Below are positions 34,606 through 44,220 of a stretch of DNA of 64,000 nucleotides, piece by piece (the first letter of the stretch is position 1; each line of letters starts with the position of its first letter). The notes under the pieces were generated by a model. It saw only the letters and a program-made list of their open reading frames with translations, was not told where the DNA came from and did no database searches. Position numbers and translations under genes: made by a program. Where the stretch lies: positions 310,001 to 374,000 of the forward strand of contig NZ_JBHUEK010000010.1 of assembly GCF_042680725.1 (NCBI RefSeq). Reading direction: 5' to 3'. The stretch is from Ferdinandcohnia salidurans. Its GTDB lineage: Bacteria; Bacillota; Bacilli; Bacillales; Bacillaceae_L.

Positions 34606-37007
34606 CCTTCTTTCCTCCTTGTTAAACGTAATTTGATCATCGTAAATATACCTAGTGCTGCAATTCCAAGCACAGTAATTTCAAACAATGTATCAAAGCC
34701 ACGGAAGTCTACTAATATGACGTTAACTATATTTGTACCTCCGCCTTTTTTATAGCTATTTTCTACAAAATAACTTGAGATAGAGTCAATCAATCTTGTG
34801 CTATTTGCGGAAATCGCAAGTAAAGTAACAATGGTTCCAACCCCTAAAGAAATAATGAGGTTTGTCAGACGAAAACGCATTGGTTTTTCTTTTTTGTGTA
34901 GCTTTGGTAAGTGATAGAAACACAATAGGAATAAGGAAACGGATACTGTTTCGATTACGAGCTGAGTCAACGCTAAATCAGGTGCGCGGAATAGCACAAA
35001 GAATAACGAAACTGAATATCCAACTGCACCAAGTGCGATAATTGCCGTAAGTCTTGATTTGGCGAAAACAGTTGTCGCTACGCCACCAACAAGAACAAAT
35101 GCTAGCACAGCTTCAAAAAGTCGAACTGGCGCAACATGTGCTAAATCAAAAGCAAATGCATTTTTGATAATGAGCGCACTTCCAATTGCTAAGATAAAGA
35201 ATGCAAACATAATAACTAAGTAGTCACGAATAACCCCAGTCATATAGAAGCGATTTAACTTTGATGCTGACCTCTCCATTCCAATAATCCCATTGTCATA
35301 AAGATTGTTTAAAGTTAAACGCTTGGAAAAGACATTGTAAATGCCTGTCCATTTTGCAAGTGAAAGAAACATAAGGGTTCCTAACACAACAACTCCAATT
35401 GACATAAAGAGCGGTGCGTTCCAGCCGTGGAAATACTCAAAGTGAACATGAAAGTTTGAATCACCATCAAGTAAGCTTGGAACGATGGATGCCACAGCTG
35501 GTTCAATTAAACTTGGAGCCAGAATGTTTGAAAACAATCCAAAAATGATAACAAGTGAAGCTAGGATAATTGGTGAGATTAACATCCCAATTGGTGCTTC
35601 ATGTGGTTTTTTATCCAGTTTTTCAAACTGAGCTTTTCCAGTAAAAGTTTTAAAGACTAGAATCATACTGTAAATGAACGTGAAAACACTAGCAATCCAA
35701 CCGATGATAGGGAAAAGAATACCTAATGTTTCCATATTGAAAATATCAAGTGTCGTTGCATTTACAATTGCTGTAAAGAACGCTTCTTTACTTAAGAAAC
35801 CATTAAATGGTGGTAGACCTGCCATTGAAAACGCGCCAATAACAGCCAATGTGAAGGTAATTGGCATCACGGTCATTAATCCACCAAGTTTGCGAATATC
35901 ACGGGTACCTGTTTCATGGTCGATAATACCTACAACCATGAACAAACTTCCTTTGAATGTCGCGTGGTTAATTAAGTGGAAAATAGCGGCGACTATTGCA
36001 GCCAAATAAATATTGGTATCAAGATGATCATAATGAAGAGCAGCTGAACCAATTCCTAATAGGGACATAATCATCCCCAGTTGACTTACTGTTGAAAATG
36101 CGAGAATTCCTTTTAAATCTGTTTGTTTAACGGCGCTAAATGAGCCCCAGAACAAGGTAATGATTCCAAAGGTTGAGATAATCCAGAACCATTCACTTGA
36201 TCCAGCAAAAATTGGACTTAAGCGCGCAACTAAATAAATACCTGCTTTTACCATTGTCGCTGAATGAAGATACGCACTAACAGGTGTTGGTGCTTCCATT
36301 GCATCCGGTAACCAAATATGGAACGGAAATTGAGCTGATTTTGTAAAAGCACCTAATAAAATTAATAGCATTGCCGGAATGAATAGTGGATTTGATGGTA
36401 ATGTATCCACTTGAGCAATCATCTCACGAATACTGAATGTATTCGTCATGAGTGATAGTAAAACAAATCCAGCTAGCATGGATAAACCACCAAACACGGT
36501 GATTAACATTGACTTTAGTGCACCATACCTAGATTTTTCACGATTATGCCAGTATCCAATTAGTAGAAAAGAAGAAAGACTAGTTAACTCCCAGAATGTA
36601 TAAAGCATAATCACATTATCGGAGAGGACAACTCCAAGCATAGCTCCCATAAAACAGAGCAGGTACACATAAAAGTTATGTAGGGATTCCTTTTCTTTCG
36701 ATAAGTAGTAGATAGAGTAGAGAACTACCAACGCTCCAATACCTGTAATCAGTAAGGCAAACAAGAGTCCTAATCCATCAATGTACGCAGTGAAATTTAC
36801 ACCAATGGAAGGTATCCATTCTGCGGTACGTATTATCGGATTTCCATTCATCGTGTCCTTCATAAATGGAAAGAAATAAGAAAATAGTAGTACAGGTAGA
36901 ATTAGAACAAACCAACCTGTATGAATCCCGCGCAAATATTTGCGTAAAAAAGGAATTAAGATAGCCAATATAAATGGAGATAATATGGCCCAATGTACAA
37001 GTGACAA
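34602..37007 (-). CDS. mrpA: Mrp antiporter subunit A
   Basis: An 801-residue protein with about 20 membrane helices. The N-terminal two thirds are NuoL-like (TFWELTSLSSFLLIGYWH; KSAQFPFHIWLPDAMEAPTPVSAYLHSATMVKAGIYLVARL) and the C-terminal part is MrpA-specific, related to NuoJ. It is the first gene of the mrpABCDEFG operon, which exchanges Na+ (or K+) for H+ and supports pH and salt homeostasis. All seven subunits are present, intact, and overlapping or nearly so. The ribosome binding site is GAGGGGG. Confidence 0.96.
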   Translation of the reverse strand: MSLVHWAILSPFILAILIPFLRKYLRGIHTGWFVLILPVLLFSYFFPFMKDTMNGNPIIRTAEWIPSIGVNFTAYIDGLGLLFALLITGIGALVVLYSIYYLSKEKESLHNFYVYLLCFMGAMLGVVLSDNVIMLYTFWELTSLSSFLLIGYWHNREKSRYGALKSMLITVFGGLSMLAGFVLLSLMTNTFSIREMIAQVDTLPSNPLFIPAMLLILLGAFTKSAQFPFHIWLPDAMEAPTPVSAYLHSATMVKAGIYLVARLSPIFAGSSEWFWIISTFGIITLFWGSFSAVKQTDLKGILAFSTVSQLGMIMSLLGIGSAALHYDHLDTNIYLAAIVAAIFHLINHATFKGSLFMVVGIIDHETGTRDIRKLGGLMTVMPITFTLAVIGAFSMAGLPPFNGFLSKEAFFTAIVNATTLDIFNMETLGILFPIIGWIASVFTFIYSMILVFKTFTGKAQFEKLDKKPHEAPIGMLISPIILASLVIIFGLFSNILAPSLIEPAVASIVPSLLDGDSNFHVHFEYFHGWNAPLFMSIGVVVLGTLMFLSLAKWTGIYNVFSKRLTLNNLYDNGIIGMERSASKLNRFYMTGVIRDYLVIMFAFFILAIGSALIIKNAFAFDLAHVAPVRLFEAVLAFVLVGGVATTVFAKSRLTAIIALGAVGYSVSLFFVLFRAPDLALTQLVIETVSVSLFLLCFYHLPKLHKKEKPMRFRLTNLIISLGVGTIVTLLAISANSTRLIDSISSYFVENSYKKGGGTNIVNVILVDFRGFDTLFEITVLGIAALGIFTMIKLRLTRRKEG

Positions 37008-37216
37008 AACAGTACCCCCTCAAACATTTATTATTTCTTATAAAAGTATATAACAATTATTACGAACTTGCATGCCTTGCAACTTCTAGTGTTACCTAGA
37101 TTTTTAGTTGTTATTAAATATGAAGAGATGTGTTCTTATGAACAAAAAAAATTTTTTAAAATAGATTGTATAAAAATGCTTTTCGAAATGAATGCTAGTA
37201 GCAAGAGGTGAGTTTT

Positions 37217-37441
37217 GTGAATGTAAAAAAAGGAATAGTGGCAATTGCGATTTTTGCCTTCTTGTTTACAATAGCGTGGGTAATTCATGACCAAACGAAG
37301 AGAGAATATATCGTAGAAGAACAAGTTGATAACCAGCAACAATTTCAAATACAAACAATTGATTCGACACAAACAGAGGAAACAACAGTCTATCCAAAAT
37401 TTAAACCACGTGAATATATTCGGATTGAACATCGAAAATAA
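37217..37441 (+). CDS. Small single-span membrane protein, unknown
   Basis: A 74-residue protein with one N-terminal membrane segment (about 5-23) followed by a polar, Gln/Thr/Glu-rich stretch and a basic end (KFKPREYIRIEHRK). The GTG at 37217 is preferred over GTG 37208 because AAGAGGTGAG ends just before it. No family is recognised. A terminator follows directly. Confidence 0.6.
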   Translation: MNVKKGIVAIAIFAFLFTIAWVIHDQTKREYIVEEQVDNQQQFQIQTIDSTQTEETTVYPKFKPREYIRIEHRK

Positions 37442-37446
37442 AAAAA

Positions 37447-37471
37447 GGATGAGACAAAAAGCATCTCATCC
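37447..37471. terminator. Bidirectional terminator
   Basis: A GGATGAGA / TCTCATCC stem with a 9-base loop follows a run of seven A. It serves mainly the minus-strand gene ending at 37471. Confidence 0.7.
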
Positions 37472-38040
37472 TAAATCATACTATTATTTCTTACCATTGG
37501 AACCGGAATAGCTTTATTATGGAACATCATAATTAAAATTGGACATCCAAGAAGAGCCAAGAGAGTAAATAAACTAAATAACAAATTCGATGTTAATGTA
37601 ATACCCGCTTCATAACCAGCTTCCATATAATCAACGTATAGAGCAGCAATTTCCTGATCATCAGGGAAATTTGCGAGCATTAGAAATTCCTTGTTTTCCG
37701 TATCATAATAAAAGAATTCATGTTTTTGAATATAAAAAATGCTATCGCGTTTTAATTTATATGCTACGTGCCCTACGACAACATTGGCTGTATACGTATC
37801 AATTTCTTCTTCATTTTTCTCTGTACTTGGATCATCCGCTGTGATGACTTTTGTAATTTCTGCTTCCTTCGTAATGGTATTAACCACTTCAGCAGAACCT
37901 TCCGCATAATAATTAATTTCCTTCAGTTTCTCATTAACTGCTTTTGTGAAATCTGATTCCCCAGATGCACCTGCCGTACTTAAGAAGGTGAAAAAAGCCA
38001 AACAACAGACAAGCATCAAAAATAATAACCCTTTTTTCAT
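37471..38040 (-). CDS. Exported, C-terminally membrane-anchored protein, unknown
   Basis: A 189-residue protein: signal peptide (residues 1-25, ending AGASG), an extracellular domain of about 120 residues with alternating acidic and beta-type sequence, then a C-terminal membrane helix (about 148-170) and a short tail. I do not recognise a family. It sits next to yufK and pbpD, so an envelope-related role is possible. The ribosome binding site, GAGGGG, lies 4 bases from ATG. Confidence 0.65.
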   Translation of the reverse strand: MKKGLLFLMLVCCLAFFTFLSTAGASGESDFTKAVNEKLKEINYYAEGSAEVVNTITKEAEITKVITADDPSTEKNEEEIDTYTANVVVGHVAYKLKRDSIFYIQKHEFFYYDTENKEFLMLANFPDDQEIAALYVDYMEAGYEAGITLTSNLLFSLFTLLALLGCPILIMMFHNKAIPVPMVRNNSMI

Positions 38041-38156
38041 CTAACCCCTCTTTTCCCATAATAGTAGTCCTTACTCTATATGTATTTACAAAAAAGAGAT
38101 TTACCACTAAAATCGAAAAGAACAACGCAGTGAAGTATTGATATGAGGAATTGAAA

Positions 38157-38714
38157 ATGAAGAATACATATTTTACAAGTTACTTTCCGCTTATTTCTAT
38201 TATTCTTTTTAGTGTCTCGTTTGCGATTTTGACTGAATTGAAAACATTAGAGCTACTTAAACAAATTGGTATTTACCGTGGAATGCAGGAGTTTTTCTCC
38301 CCAACCTGGATTAATTTTGCGATCTTTTTTGTGTTTTTCTTGATTTATTTCATGGTATTTGCCGCTCTAAAATTAATCTCGAATACATTGCTTGAACTTT
38401 CCCTTTTGTTTTTCACGAGGGACAGTAATGGAGAAAGCTTACCAAAAATACGAGTCGGTTCCTTCTTCTATCTTGTTGGAGGGACGGTTTCACTCGCTTT
38501 TGTACAGTCCTTTTATGGCATCGTCATTGTGCTTTTACTCGCAACTCTTGGATATTTTATTTTTTTCGTCTATAAAATTCAAGACACCTTAACTTTCGGT
38601 GGATTAATTGGATTAGTCTTTTTTCATACACTAAGTTGGTTCACGTTTTTTATGACCGTAACCTATGTATGTATTCGGTTATACAACAGTATTATCGCTA
38701 GCTTACCAATCTAA
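38157..38714 (+). CDS. yufK: YufK family membrane protein (DUF5366)
   Basis: A 185-residue protein with five to six membrane segments, beginning MKNTYFTSYFPLISIILF. Length and start fit B. subtilis YufK, which also lies between mrp and pbpD. Function is unknown. ATG 38157 has GAGG 8 bases upstream; the in-frame TTG at 38151 is too close. Confidence 0.72.
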   Translation: MKNTYFTSYFPLISIILFSVSFAILTELKTLELLKQIGIYRGMQEFFSPTWINFAIFFVFFLIYFMVFAALKLISNTLLELSLLFFTRDSNGESLPKIRVGSFFYLVGGTVSLAFVQSFYGIVIVLLLATLGYFIFFVYKIQDTLTFGGLIGLVFFHTLSWFTFFMTVTYVCIRLYNSIIASLPI

Positions 38715-38718
38715 AAAA

Positions 38719-38739
38719 GCGAGCCAATTACTGGCTCGC
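38719..38739. terminator. Bidirectional terminator yufK / pbpD
   Basis: A perfect GCGAGCCA / TGGCTCGC stem has six A before it; the pbpD stop lies inside it. Confidence 0.8.
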
Positions 38740-40596
38740 CTTCATAATATCCTTCCATATATATATTTGCGGTTTTCGTGATTCCATATAGTAAATGCTT
38801 TTGTTCTGATCATGACCAACCCAAACTCCAGCTGTATACTTATCGGTTAAACCGACAAACCAGAGGTCTTTTACATCATTTGTGGTTCCAGTTTTTCCAC
38901 CAATATAACCGCTTGAAAAATTCGCTTCTTTAGCCGTTCCAGATTTTACAACGTCTGCAAGTAATGACTTTACCTTTTGATTGGCTGAACGACTCCAAAC
39001 CGTTGAAGATTGTTCATTCCATTCATAAAGGACCTTTCCTTGTAAATCTGTTACTCTCGTAATACCACGAGCTTGAATAAATTGACCATTATTTGCAAAT
39101 GTTGCAAATGCATTTGTCATTTCTAAAGGGGACATCCCGTATGTAAAACCGCCAATGGCCGCGGGTAAATGGTGGTCTTCTTTAACCACATTCGAAAAAT
39201 GAAGCTTATCTAAATAATGGAATCCATTTTCAACCCCAACCTTTTCTAATAGTCGAACAGCAGGGGTATTATAGGAATACTTAAAAGCCGTTTGTAAGCT
39301 AACATTTCCATATTGGCCACCACCATAATTTCGCGGGCAATATCCTTTTTTGCAATAATTGTTTGCATTAATTGTCTGTGAGATTGAGGCACCTGTTTGA
39401 TCAAAATAAGGTGCATAAACAAGCAATGGTTTAATCGCAGAGCCAGGCTGACGGAAAGCTTGGTATGCCCGATGAAATGAAAACTTTTCGTAATTTTTCC
39501 CACCAACAATGGCGACAAGTTGATTCCTGCTATGTTCGATAACTGCAGCAGCACCTTGAACGTTTGCGTTTGGTAAAAATCGTTCCACTGAATGTATAGC
39601 GGCATCCTGTATTGAAGGGTTCAATGCTGTTTCGATGATGATTCCAGACTTGAGAGTCTCTTTTACCTTAGTATCTAATTCTTTCTGCCGTTTTTCCTTT
39701 TCATCATTTGAAGTTGCTGACTTTATTTTTTGGTTAAATCCATCTTTTTCAGCAATTAATTCCTCAAACTCTTGATAAATATAGGTCGTATAATCAGGAT
39801 ACTGGTCGACGATTTTCTCCTTTTTTGCAAGTTCAATCGGCTCATGTATGGCTTTTTCATATTCCTCTTTTGTGATTTTGCCAGCTTCGGATAAGTTTTG
39901 TAAAATTCGTTCTTGTCTTTCTTTTGTATTTGAAAAATGCGTAACTGGATTATAAAGATATGGATTATTTGGTATGGCACATAAAAAGGCGATTTTCGCT
40001 AGTGAAGCATCTTTGATGGATTGATTAAAATAAAGCTGAGAAGCAGTTTCAATCCCATATGCCCCATTTTGAAAATAAATCGCATTTATGTACAATGTTA
40101 TAATTTCTTCTTTTGATAGGTTCCGCTCAAGTTGATACGAATACAATAGCTCACTTAACTTTCGGTTATAGGTTTTTTCGTTAGTTAAATAGAGATTTCT
40201 TGCTAGCTGTTGTGTAAGTGTACTTCCACCCTGGTCAATAGAATCATTTTGTAAATTAACAAGAGCAGCTCTACTTATTCCGGATATATCAAAGCCTAGA
40301 TGCTCATAAAAATGCTGATCTTCAATGGTAATAAACAATTCCTTTACAATTTGCGGAATCTCATCCTTAGTGAGTGTGATCCGATTCTCGCTATGGTGAA
40401 TCTCTGAAATTACATTTCCTGTTCTGTCCGTTATGTAGCTTGTTTGTGGTAACACTACTTCATCAATTGGGATTTTTTCATCCAGCACAGCTGGAAAACT
40501 TTTTGCAACCTTCAACTCCCCGTTTACTTGGAATAGCACAAACAAAAATAATAGAAAAAGTAAAAAAGTGATGATGTACCCTGTTTGTCTTCTCAT
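38728..40596 (-). CDS. pbpD: Class A penicillin-binding protein 4
   Basis: A 622-residue bifunctional peptidoglycan synthase anchored by an N-terminal membrane segment (residues 7-24). The GT51 glycosyltransferase domain (about 55-240) has catalytic E92 in IEDQHFYEH and the QGGSTLTQQLARN block. The transpeptidase domain (about 340-610) has all motifs: S386-AIK389, S441-YN, K568-TG. It is intact. Its position beside yuxJ and kapD equals that of B. subtilis pbpD. Confidence 0.95.
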   Translation of the reverse strand: MRRQTGYIITFLLFLLFLFVLFQVNGELKVAKSFPAVLDEKIPIDEVVLPQTSYITDRTGNVISEIHHSENRITLTKDEIPQIVKELFITIEDQHFYEHLGFDISGISRAALVNLQNDSIDQGGSTLTQQLARNLYLTNEKTYNRKLSELLYSYQLERNLSKEEIITLYINAIYFQNGAYGIETASQLYFNQSIKDASLAKIAFLCAIPNNPYLYNPVTHFSNTKERQERILQNLSEAGKITKEEYEKAIHEPIELAKKEKIVDQYPDYTTYIYQEFEELIAEKDGFNQKIKSATSNDEKEKRQKELDTKVKETLKSGIIIETALNPSIQDAAIHSVERFLPNANVQGAAAVIEHSRNQLVAIVGGKNYEKFSFHRAYQAFRQPGSAIKPLLVYAPYFDQTGASISQTINANNYCKKGYCPRNYGGGQYGNVSLQTAFKYSYNTPAVRLLEKVGVENGFHYLDKLHFSNVVKEDHHLPAAIGGFTYGMSPLEMTNAFATFANNGQFIQARGITRVTDLQGKVLYEWNEQSSTVWSRSANQKVKSLLADVVKSGTAKEANFSSGYIGGKTGTTNDVKDLWFVGLTDKYTAGVWVGHDQNKSIYYMESRKPQIYIWKDIMKASQ

Positions 40597-40643
40597 AAAC
40601 TAACACTCTTTCAAAAAGTTATACTTTTATTATATAAAAAAAG

Positions 40644-40661
40644 AGATGGCAATCGCCATCT
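40644..40661 (-). terminator. Terminator of yuxJ
   Basis: A 7-bp stem, AGATGGC / GCCATCT, has a run of A on the left, giving a U-tract on the minus strand directly after the yuxJ stop. Confidence 0.8.
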
Positions 40662-40663
40662 GT

Positions 40664-41884
40664 TTAAGCAGCTTGTTGAGTTGATTTTTCAGAATGCCGA
40701 ACAACACTTAGCCATAAGATTATTGCTCCCGTTAAAAAGAGACCACTTGTTACGAAAAAGACGGTAGAAATTCCGAAAAAACCACTAAGAATCCCACCAG
40801 AAATCGGACCAATGACATTTCCTAAAAACCGAAAACTAACATTATAGCCTTGAACTTCGCCTTGCATGGAAAGTGGTGCGACCTGACGGATATAAGCTGT
40901 CATGCAAGGGATGAGCCCTCCAACGGCCATTCCAAATAAAAATCGACAAACTACAAGCTGCCATAACTCGGTCACAAGTCCTTGCGGAATAAACATAATC
41001 GCGGACGCAAGCAAGAGGATTGTTAAGATTTTTTCATGGCCAATACGGTCACCGCTTTTACCCCATTGTCTTGTGAATAATAAATTTCCAAAACCGGTCG
41101 CGGAAAATGCCATCCCAGCCAAGAACACAATATTACTACTGTCTGTTAAATGCGTAACATATAATGCAAGTAAGGGCTGAATACTAAAATTAGCGACCTG
41201 GATGAGAGTCGAGATAAGCATAATGGTTAATAAAACCGGATGCTTGAGGATATGAATTAAAACCTCTTTACGCGTATACTTTTTGGCAGTAGTACTTGTT
41301 TCATTCGCTCGTACCTCTTTAATACCAACAGCAACTAAGACGACTGCCCCTAAAATGACGACCGCAGTGAGGACAAAGGTATATTGGAAACCGACTGCAT
41401 CTGCAAGCAATCCACCTAATAATGGACCGAATAATGCTCCTGACACATTCCCCATTTGAAGTGTTCCTAACGTTTTTCCGGCAATTTCTTTCGGTGTTTG
41501 TGCGGAAATGAGGGCAAGGGAGGTTGGAATAAAACCTGTTACAGCACCCATGAAGAGTCTCAAGAAAAATAACTGCTTTACCGAGTTCACATATCCCATT
41601 AAAAAAATACTAACGGCAATGCCAATACCTGTAATGATAAGAATTTTTTTGTAGCTATTTCGATCACCAAAACGTCCCCAAATCGGTGAAATAAAAAAAG
41701 CCGTAACAAAGGTTGCTGCAAAAACTAATCCAGCCCACCGTTGTACAAAGCTATCTGAGTAATCACCAAATGTTTCGATGTATAAAGAGAGAAATGGCAT
41801 TATCATTGTAGCACTTGCAGCAACAAAGAAATTGGCAAACCACATGATCAAAAGATTTCGCTTAGCTGTTTGAATCGGAAACAC
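40664..41884 (-). CDS. yuxJ: MFS drug-efflux-type transporter YuxJ
   Basis: A 406-residue protein with 12 membrane helices and the MFS motif A region (FFISPIWGRFGDRNSYKK). The N-terminal AASATMIMPFLSLYI and central VTGFIPTSLALISAQTP are typical of multidrug/H+ antiporters of the MdtG type. The annotated GTG start lies against AAGAAGG; an ATT codon three codons on would be better spaced, so the exact start is open. Confidence 0.85.
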   Translation of the reverse strand: MFPIQTAKRNLLIMWFANFFVAASATMIMPFLSLYIETFGDYSDSFVQRWAGLVFAATFVTAFFISPIWGRFGDRNSYKKILIITGIGIAVSIFLMGYVNSVKQLFFLRLFMGAVTGFIPTSLALISAQTPKEIAGKTLGTLQMGNVSGALFGPLLGGLLADAVGFQYTFVLTAVVILGAVVLVAVGIKEVRANETSTTAKKYTRKEVLIHILKHPVLLTIMLISTLIQVANFSIQPLLALYVTHLTDSSNIVFLAGMAFSATGFGNLLFTRQWGKSGDRIGHEKILTILLLASAIMFIPQGLVTELWQLVVCRFLFGMAVGGLIPCMTAYIRQVAPLSMQGEVQGYNVSFRFLGNVIGPISGGILSGFFGISTVFFVTSGLFLTGAIILWLSVVRHSEKSTQQAA

Positions 41885-42087
41885 CTTCTTAATTCGAATA
41901 TTTCGACTTACTAAATATTATAGAATATTATTGTGCTTTATTAAAGAAGAAATAGCATATATATTATAAATATATTCTGAAAAATACAATAAACCGTGCT
42001 ATAATATTTAAAAAGATGTTCGTTGGTTTTGTATTGTAAAGGTAGTATCTAACTTTACTAGACTAATAAGATAAAGGAGGTTTAGGA

Positions 42088-42711
42088 GTGGATAATCAGC
42101 ATCAATATTTGTTTATTGATTTTGAATTTACAATGCCAGAGAGAAAAAACAACCCACAAGGATTTTACCCCGAGATTATTGAAGTTGGACTTGTTTGCGT
42201 GAGGAACCAAAAAATAATCGAACAATACTCGTCATATGTGAAACCAATAAAATTTCCTACATTAACAGAACGATGTAAGTCCTTTTTAAACATTTCTCAA
42301 GAGCAAGTCGATCACGGTATCACATTTCAAGAGTTGGTTAATAAGCTCTCACGGTATGAAAATCATTCATCTAGCACCATCATCACATGGGGAAATATGG
42401 ATATGAAGGTTTTGCGCCATAATTCTCAACGGGCTGGAATTCCTTTTCCTTTTAAAGGAAAGCAAAGGGACTTGTCTATGGAATATAAACGCTTTTTTGG
42501 GGACCAAAATCAGACAGGTCTTTGGAAGGCGGTCCAAGAGTATGGTAAAGAAGGGACAGGCAAACATCATTGTGCCCTTGATGACGCCCTTACAACCTTT
42601 AATATATTCAAGTTAGTTGAAAATGATAAACGCTATTTATCCAAACCAGAGCCAACAACTATCGGCGATCGAGTCGATTTCTCGAAAGTATTAAATAAAT
42701 TTGCACTATAA
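42088..42711 (+). CDS. kapD: 3'-5' exonuclease KapD
   Basis: A 207-residue DEDD-type exonuclease. Exo I is FIDFEFT (D11, E13), Exo II is WGNMDMKVL, and Exo III is HHCALDDA (His and Asp). In B. subtilis KapD inhibits the KinA pathway to sporulation when overproduced; the nuclease substrate is unknown. The GTG start has AAAGGAGG upstream. Confidence 0.92.
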   Translation: MDNQHQYLFIDFEFTMPERKNNPQGFYPEIIEVGLVCVRNQKIIEQYSSYVKPIKFPTLTERCKSFLNISQEQVDHGITFQELVNKLSRYENHSSSTIITWGNMDMKVLRHNSQRAGIPFPFKGKQRDLSMEYKRFFGDQNQTGLWKAVQEYGKEGTGKHHCALDDALTTFNIFKLVENDKRYLSKPEPTTIGDRVDFSKVLNKFAL

Positions 42712-42744
42712 AAAACCAATTCGCTCATCAAGTGAATTGGTTTT
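42712..42744 (+). terminator. Terminator of kapD
   Basis: An 11-bp perfect stem directly follows the stop, with TTTTTATTTT after it. Confidence 0.88.
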
Positions 42745-42800
42745 TATTTTTAAAATTTGATAGCACTGTCGAATTTTTACAATTGATTTGAAAAATAATC

Positions 42801-42840
42801 GCATCCCGTTAGGATATCCTAATTTCAAAAGGAGGGATGC
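42801..42840 (+). promoter_or_regulatory. Hairpin enclosing the ribosome binding site of the LysM-NlpC/P60 gene
   Basis: GCATCCC (42801-42807) can pair with GGGATGC (42834-42840), which contains part of the ribosome binding site AGGAGG and ends 3 bases before the ATG. Inside the loop is a perfect 14-bp palindrome, TTAGGATATCCTAA (42809-42822). The fold could hide the ribosome binding site, or the palindrome could be a protein-binding operator. Confidence 0.5.
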
Positions 42841-42843
42841 CTT

Positions 42844-44172
42844 ATGTTTATTGGCCATAAAATAGAGAATCCACAAACTGTATGTTTATATATAGATCCC
42901 CAGTTAGAGGAGTTTTCAAGTGAAATTGGTACACCAGAACAAGGCAAAAAGCTTCATCTAAACGAAAGCATTCGCATGTATCTCAATGAAAAAGTCCCTA
43001 CCCTAAATCCGAATATCGTAAAGGTCATGATGGGGACAATGGTAATCGCAACAATTACTTTAGTGGGAGGACACCATTCCTCTAAAGTAGAGGCAGCCAG
43101 CAATAACCAAGCAAGTTCCCAAACCCAAACAACACATACGGTTGCAAACGGTGATACACTATATGGAATTGCAAAACAATATAATCTAACCGTGTCCCAG
43201 GTAAAACAACTAAACCATTTAACCGGTGATATGATCTACCCTGGACAAACGCTTGTAATTAGTGAGGCCAAACCTCCACAAACGACAGCAACGTATACAG
43301 TAACCCGTGGTGACACACTTTACTCCATTGCTAATTCTTATAACATGAGTATTGATCAAATCAAGCAATTAAATAATCTAACTTCAAACACCATCCATGT
43401 GGGACAAACCCTACAAGTAATCGGTACTGCACCACAGACCATTCAAATACAAGACAACACATATACGGTTCAACCTGGCGATTCATTATATTCAATAGCC
43501 CAACGAGCTAACACTACGGTTGACCAAATCATGAAAAATAATAACTTAACATCATCGATGCTCTATGTGGGTCAAACATTACAGCTAGGAAATACAGCGG
43601 CAGCCCCACAGCAAAATGTAGCAAGTGCTACATATACCGTAAAAGCAGGAGATACCTTATATGGAATTGCTCGAACTTATAATATGAGTGTGACGGAGCT
43701 TAAAAACATCAATAAGCTGACAACAAATACTCTTTCAATTGGACAAGTATTAAAAGTGAGTGGAACTGCTCAAGCTGAACAAGGAACACAAAACCGAGAG
43801 CAGGTGCTTCAAGATTTAGTGAATGACTCGTATAATTTTGTAGGAATTCCATACTTGTGGGGAGGAACGACAACAGCTGGATTTGATTGTTCTGGTTTCG
43901 TTTCCTTTATGCATGCGCGTCATGGAATTGACATCCCAAGAACTACATCAGCAGGCTATTATACGATGGGGACGCCTGTCTCAAAAGCAAATTTACAGCA
44001 GGGAGACCTCGTGTTTTTTGCGGTCAATGATACTGGCCGTATCTCCCATGTTGGCTTTTATGTAGGGAATAACAAATTTATTTCCGCCACATCCTCAAAG
44101 GGAATAGACGTTGTATCGATGGATAATACGTATTGGTCCAAATATTATGTAGGCGCCAAGCGGGTTTACTAA
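42844..44172 (+). CDS. LysM x4 - NlpC/P60 cell wall endopeptidase with long cytosolic N-terminus
   Basis: A 442-residue protein. Residues 1-57 are polar and contain no signal; a single hydrophobic segment follows (about 58-76), then four LysM repeats (about 98-140, 151-193, 207-248 and 264-306). The C-terminal NlpC/P60 domain (from about 318) has Cys349 in FDCSG and His402 in SHVGFY. It should bind peptidoglycan and cut D-Glu-meso-DAP bonds like LytE/CwlS. Unlike those, it seems membrane-anchored with an unusually long N-region. The upstream ribosome binding site supports the start; ATG at residue 62 would give a normal signal peptide but has poor spacing. Confidence 0.88.
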   Translation: MFIGHKIENPQTVCLYIDPQLEEFSSEIGTPEQGKKLHLNESIRMYLNEKVPTLNPNIVKVMMGTMVIATITLVGGHHSSKVEAASNNQASSQTQTTHTVANGDTLYGIAKQYNLTVSQVKQLNHLTGDMIYPGQTLVISEAKPPQTTATYTVTRGDTLYSIANSYNMSIDQIKQLNNLTSNTIHVGQTLQVIGTAPQTIQIQDNTYTVQPGDSLYSIAQRANTTVDQIMKNNNLTSSMLYVGQTLQLGNTAAAPQQNVASATYTVKAGDTLYGIARTYNMSVTELKNINKLTTNTLSIGQVLKVSGTAQAEQGTQNREQVLQDLVNDSYNFVGIPYLWGGTTTAGFDCSGFVSFMHARHGIDIPRTTSAGYYTMGTPVSKANLQQGDLVFFAVNDTGRISHVGFYVGNNKFISATSSKGIDVVSMDNTYWSKYYVGAKRVY

Positions 44173-44179
44173 AAAAAGA

Positions 44180-44212
44180 AAAACCTACGGAACAACTGAA
44201 TCCGTAGGTTTT
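44180..44212 (+). terminator. Terminator of the LysM-NlpC/P60 gene
   Basis: A 12-bp perfect stem (44180-44191 with 44201-44212) is followed by a short T run. Confidence 0.8.
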
Positions 44213-44220
44213 CTATGTTC

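Noticed and set aside
41885..42087. AT-rich ATATATATTATAAATATAT stretches as an origin or integration site
   Set aside because: Simple AT-rich intergenic sequence; no DnaA boxes, att-like duplications or integrase nearby.
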